Of a DNA stretch of 64,000 bases, positions 61,383 to 64,000 are shown in pieces. This stretch comes from G965276675 sp965276675 (GTDB lineage: Bacteria; Acidobacteriota; Terriglobia; Terriglobales; Acidobacteriaceae). Under the pieces are notes generated by a model. That model had not been told where the DNA came from. It made no database searches and worked only from the letters and a program-made list of their open reading frames with translations. The DNA lies in contig OZ255624.1 in the NCBI GenBank assembly GCA_965276675.1, positions 3,596,001-3,660,000 of the forward strand, in the 5' to 3' direction. How positions within the stretch are numbered: position 1 is the first letter of the stretch; the number at the start of each line of letters is the position of its first letter. Both the position numbers and the translations under genes were made by a program.

Positions 61383-63082
61383 ACCGCTTGAGAGCCGTCG
61401 TTCACCTCGGCCAGCTTCTTCTTTTCGCGTTCGTTCTGAACGCCTATCTATGCTGGTCGCAAGCCACGTTTGCAGTTCCCCCGCAGATCTTCTTTACGGA
61501 TCTCGTCAGCGGGCCCGCTACTGGAGGACAGGATGAGCAGGGCGCCTTCATCACGGTCTATGGCATCGGCTTTGGTTCCCAGCGGGGGAGCTCATGGGTT
61601 TCCATTGGGAGCGGGCGAGCGGCTGCTTATCCGCTTTGGACCAATTCGAAGATCACAGTGCAGGTTGGGAAGAGAGCAACCACCGGGAACATCGTCGCAC
61701 ATGTGACTGGCTCTCCAGAGAGCAACGGCAGCCCTTTCACCATTCGCCCAGGCCATATCTACTTCGTCTCCAATCAGGGCAGCGACGTGAGCTCAGGAAG
61801 CTATGCTTCGCCGTGGAAGACGATTACGCACGCCACACACACTCTCATGCCCGGAGACATCGCGTATGCCATGGGTGGTGTTCAGCAGGTGACACTCGAC
61901 GCTTACGATGCGTCGCTCTCAATTCAGACAAGCGGCCGGGCGGGAGCGCCGATCGCGCTTGTCGCGTATCCAGGCGCAACCGTTGTGATCGGTTCACTCA
62001 CGGGGCCCGCAATGGCCGCCCGTACGCCTAATATCGACCGCACCTCCGATCACTGGGTACTGGCTGGCCTTACTTTTCGCGGCAAGCAGGAAGGGCTTGA
62101 CCTTACTGCCTCCAAAGACTGGAGAATCATTGGCAATGACTTTTCCTGCCCAACTGGCTTCGGTCCCACCGGGTGCGTCGAAACAGGTCAGGCGAACTAC
62201 ATCGCCTTTCTCGGCAACAACGTGCATGACATAGCCAAGCCCGGAACAACCAAAACTTACCATGCCGTTTACTTCAGCACTGACAGCAATCACATCGAAG
62301 TGGGCTGGAACACAATCGCTCGAGTACACAGCTGCAGGGGTCTGCAGTTTCACTCGTCGCCCCTCGACCCAGGCACCGGCAACAACCAATACGATCTGCA
62401 CGTGCACGACAATGTTATCCACGACACAGTGTGCGATGGCATCAATTTCGCCACAGTCGATCCCTCGAAGGGTCCGGTGGAAGCATACAACAATGTTATC
62501 TACAACACAGGCTCAGGGCCTGACCCCGAGGATGGCGAAGCTAACTACGCCTGTATCTACGTCCAGGGAGGTTCGGAGCATGGACCAGCAGGCTCTGGGG
62601 CGGTGGAGATCTATCACAATACCCTCTATAACTGCGGAGCGAGAAAGAATACAGATTCTGGCGCCCTGGCATTCTCCAATGGTTCCCCTCTGCAATTTAC
62701 CCGTCTGCGCAACAACATCGTTCTTCAGAAGCGCGGAGAAAGCTATCTCACTCCTAACAGCAATGAAAATCAGTTTACAGGTGAGAACAACATTTTTTGG
62801 GGCAGCTCGGATTCTGTGTCATTGCTTCAGCGCATGCTGCCAAACCTGATATATCGCGATCCCATGCTTAGCGATCCAGCGGCTGCCGACTTTACTCTGC
62901 GAGAGGGCAGCCCTGCGGTGCAAGCTGGCGCAACCACGGGGCTAAGACACGACATCAGCGGCAGACTGCGTCCATTGGACAAACACCCCGACATCGGTGC
63001 TGGTCAGCGGCTGGAGACGAACATGAGCGAGGCAAAACAACTCCACTCGCTCAGCTCAAGTGTCGCATCGGGTACGCGTTGA
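61379..63082 (+). CDS. Secreted IPT/TIG plus right-handed beta-helix protein
   Basis: This is a 567-residue exported protein. GTG start overlaps the deacetylase stop. Signal peptide (about 1-30), IPT/TIG-like domain (about 35-118: FITVYGIGFGSQRGSSWVSIGSGRAAAYPLWTNSKITVQVG), then a pectate-lyase-like parallel beta-helix (about 130-545) with repeated NxI/V turns (DNVIHDTVCDGINFATVD, NNVIYNTGSG, HNTLYNCGA). It may be an EPS-binding, lyase or epimerase protein. It ends inside the convergent glycosyltransferase by 27 bp. Confidence 0.85.
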   Translation: MNRLRAVVHLGQLLLFAFVLNAYLCWSQATFAVPPQIFFTDLVSGPATGGQDEQGAFITVYGIGFGSQRGSSWVSIGSGRAAAYPLWTNSKITVQVGKRATTGNIVAHVTGSPESNGSPFTIRPGHIYFVSNQGSDVSSGSYASPWKTITHATHTLMPGDIAYAMGGVQQVTLDAYDASLSIQTSGRAGAPIALVAYPGATVVIGSLTGPAMAARTPNIDRTSDHWVLAGLTFRGKQEGLDLTASKDWRIIGNDFSCPTGFGPTGCVETGQANYIAFLGNNVHDIAKPGTTKTYHAVYFSTDSNHIEVGWNTIARVHSCRGLQFHSSPLDPGTGNNQYDLHVHDNVIHDTVCDGINFATVDPSKGPVEAYNNVIYNTGSGPDPEDGEANYACIYVQGGSEHGPAGSGAVEIYHNTLYNCGARKNTDSGALAFSNGSPLQFTRLRNNIVLQKRGESYLTPNSNENQFTGENNIFWGSSDSVSLLQRMLPNLIYRDPMLSDPAAADFTLREGSPAVQAGATTGLRHDISGRLRPLDKHPDIGAGQRLETNMSEAKQLHSLSSSVASGTR

Positions 63083-64000
63083 GGATCGGCCATATCGCGC
63101 ATGATGCTCCTGGAGAACCGTCGTAAGCAGCTCCCCGAAGCGAGTGGCCGCAGCCTCTGCTGTGAAATCCCTACGCACCCGTGCCGCTCCCTTCGCGCCC
63201 ATTTGCTTACGTAGCGCAGCATCATTGCAAAGCTGCTCCAACGCACCGGCAATCTCCGGCACACTCTCGCCGTCTACTCGAAAGCCGCTCTCCCCCTCCT
63301 CGATGGCATCTCCTGTGCCGCCCGCAGATCCGCCAATCACCGGAATGCCACACGCATTCGCCTCCAGAAAGACCACGCCAAATCCTTCGGTATCGCCAGC
63401 GATCTCCCGGTTGGGCTGCAGGAAGACATCTGCCGCGCCGTAGATCCCGGCAAGCTGCTCGTCCGCTACAAAGCCGATGAAGTAAACCCGGTCCGAGATG
63501 CCGAGTTCATGGGAGAGAGCCTCTAAAGTCGCCTGTTCCGAACCGCGACCGCCAATGACATAGCGCCAGTTCGTCGGGAGCCGCTGATCGCGGTGGAGAA
63601 GAGCCAATGCGCGAAGCGCCTGGTCGAGTCCCTTGCGGGGGTCGAGTCTCGCCACAGACAGGATCACCAGCGCCTCATGCCACCCAAGGCCGGCGCGGAG
63701 CTTACCCCTGTCAAGTGGCGGTTGGAAGCGTGACGTATCCACGAAATTTGGCAGCACCGTCAACCGGTCTTCCGAGATATGAGCCAGCCGCTGCGTCAGG
63801 CGGCCAGTGTACCGGCTCACGACGATATTCAGATCTGCTCTCCGGATGAGCTGCATCTGGCACCGGCGCAGAACGTGCATCAGCAGGCGTTGATTGGCAT
63901 TCATCGTCAGCTCTTCGCCGTGGATGTAGGTGACCAGCGGAAACTCCCGGGTTGTTCCACGCAGTAGCCATCCCGCAGAACACGTGCCACCACAGATCAG
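63056..64000 (-). CDS. Family 4 glycosyltransferase (partial, 5' end beyond window)
   Basis: This frame is open across the right window edge: upstream of the internal ATG at 63904 the codons read EFPLVTYIHGEELT, a normal GT4 segment, so the annotated start at 63904 is not real. Then RRADLNIVVSRYTGRL, VLPNFVDTSRF, VARLDPRKGLDQALRAL and the E-x7-E motif in EGFGVVFLEANACGIPVIGG. About 314 residues are visible. It overlaps the beta-helix gene by 27 bp in convergent orientation. Confidence 0.9.
   Translation of the reverse strand: MICGGTCSAGWLLRGTTREFPLVTYIHGEELTMNANQRLLMHVLRRCQMQLIRRADLNIVVSRYTGRLTQRLAHISEDRLTVLPNFVDTSRFQPPLDRGKLRAGLGWHEALVILSVARLDPRKGLDQALRALALLHRDQRLPTNWRYVIGGRGSEQATLEALSHELGISDRVYFIGFVADEQLAGIYGAADVFLQPNREIAGDTEGFGVVFLEANACGIPVIGGSAGGTGDAIEEGESGFRVDGESVPEIAGALEQLCNDAALRKQMGAKGAARVRRDFTAEAAATRFGELLTTVLQEHHARYGRSSTRTRCDT

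Noticed and set aside
23931..63082. An exosortase/PEP-CTERM system, suggested by the EpsB-type transferase and PrsR-like regulator.
   Set aside because: No exosortase-like polytopic protein and no PEP-CTERM tail is seen on any protein here, including the giant one. It may exist elsewhere in the genome.
1..64000. CRISPR arrays, insertion sequences, tRNA genes.
   Set aside because: No regularly spaced long repeats, transposase-like proteins or tRNA-like folds were noticed by eye. A tRNA or Infernal scan was not run.

Overview
The window looks like the chromosome of an Acidobacteriota bacterium, probably class Terriglobia. This is inferred from style of content: two Oar-like TonB receptors with an N-terminal carboxypeptidase-regulatory domain, an EpsB-type (TIGR03013-like) sugar transferase, secreted YVTN and BACON-repeat proteins, and moderately high GC. 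No rRNA, tRNA, CRISPR array or insertion sequence was seen.

Region 1 (1-13,345, all on the minus strand) is a tight run of thirteen genes: a TonB-dependent receptor, an M24 peptidase, a Tat-exported DUF885 hydrolase, a P5C-type aldehyde dehydrogenase, a Gfo/Idh/MocA oxidoreductase, a GntR/FCD regulator, an MFS carrier, then ureF-ureD-ureA-ureB-ureC, with ureC cut by the window edge. Genes overlap or are separated by 45 bp or less. This suggests one nitrogen-scavenging unit: uptake and cleavage of a peptide-like substrate, oxidation of glutamate semialdehyde, and ureolysis. A possible sigma-54 promoter lies upstream. Region 2 (13.6-23.7 kb) holds two VOC proteins, a secreted protein of unknown function, a second TonB receptor followed by two small paralogous secreted proteins and a beta-propeller, and a tryptophanase-like lyase divergent from an Lrp/AsnC regulator.

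Region 3 (23.9-64 kb) is a large exopolysaccharide (EPS) locus. The left part carries a priming sugar transferase, nucleotide-sugar enzymes and a sigma-54-dependent regulator. The enzyme set matches the WbpA-WbpB-WbpE-WbpD-WbpI route to UDP-2,3-diacetamido-2,3-dideoxy-mannuronic acid. From about 36 to 63 kb a nearly continuous plus-strand array encodes a paired SMR-type membrane protein, an FAD protein, two polysaccharide deacetylases, glycosyltransferases, the export machinery (Wza-like, outer-membrane barrel, Wzz/GumC, BY-kinase), a 1784-residue repeat protein, a DUF2079 protein, a Wzx flippase, an O-antigen ligase/polymerase and a beta-helix protein.

The most interesting signal is regulatory. 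Seven sites with the -24/-12 geometry of sigma-54 promoters sit in the intergenic gaps of the EPS locus, each pointing at the next gene. At four of the five gaps, upstream TGCA words lie about one helical turn apart. An enhancer-binding regulator is encoded inside the locus. This reads as an autonomous sigma-54 EPS regulon. The giant protein has a very regular [BACON-BACON-LamG-like]x3 architecture.
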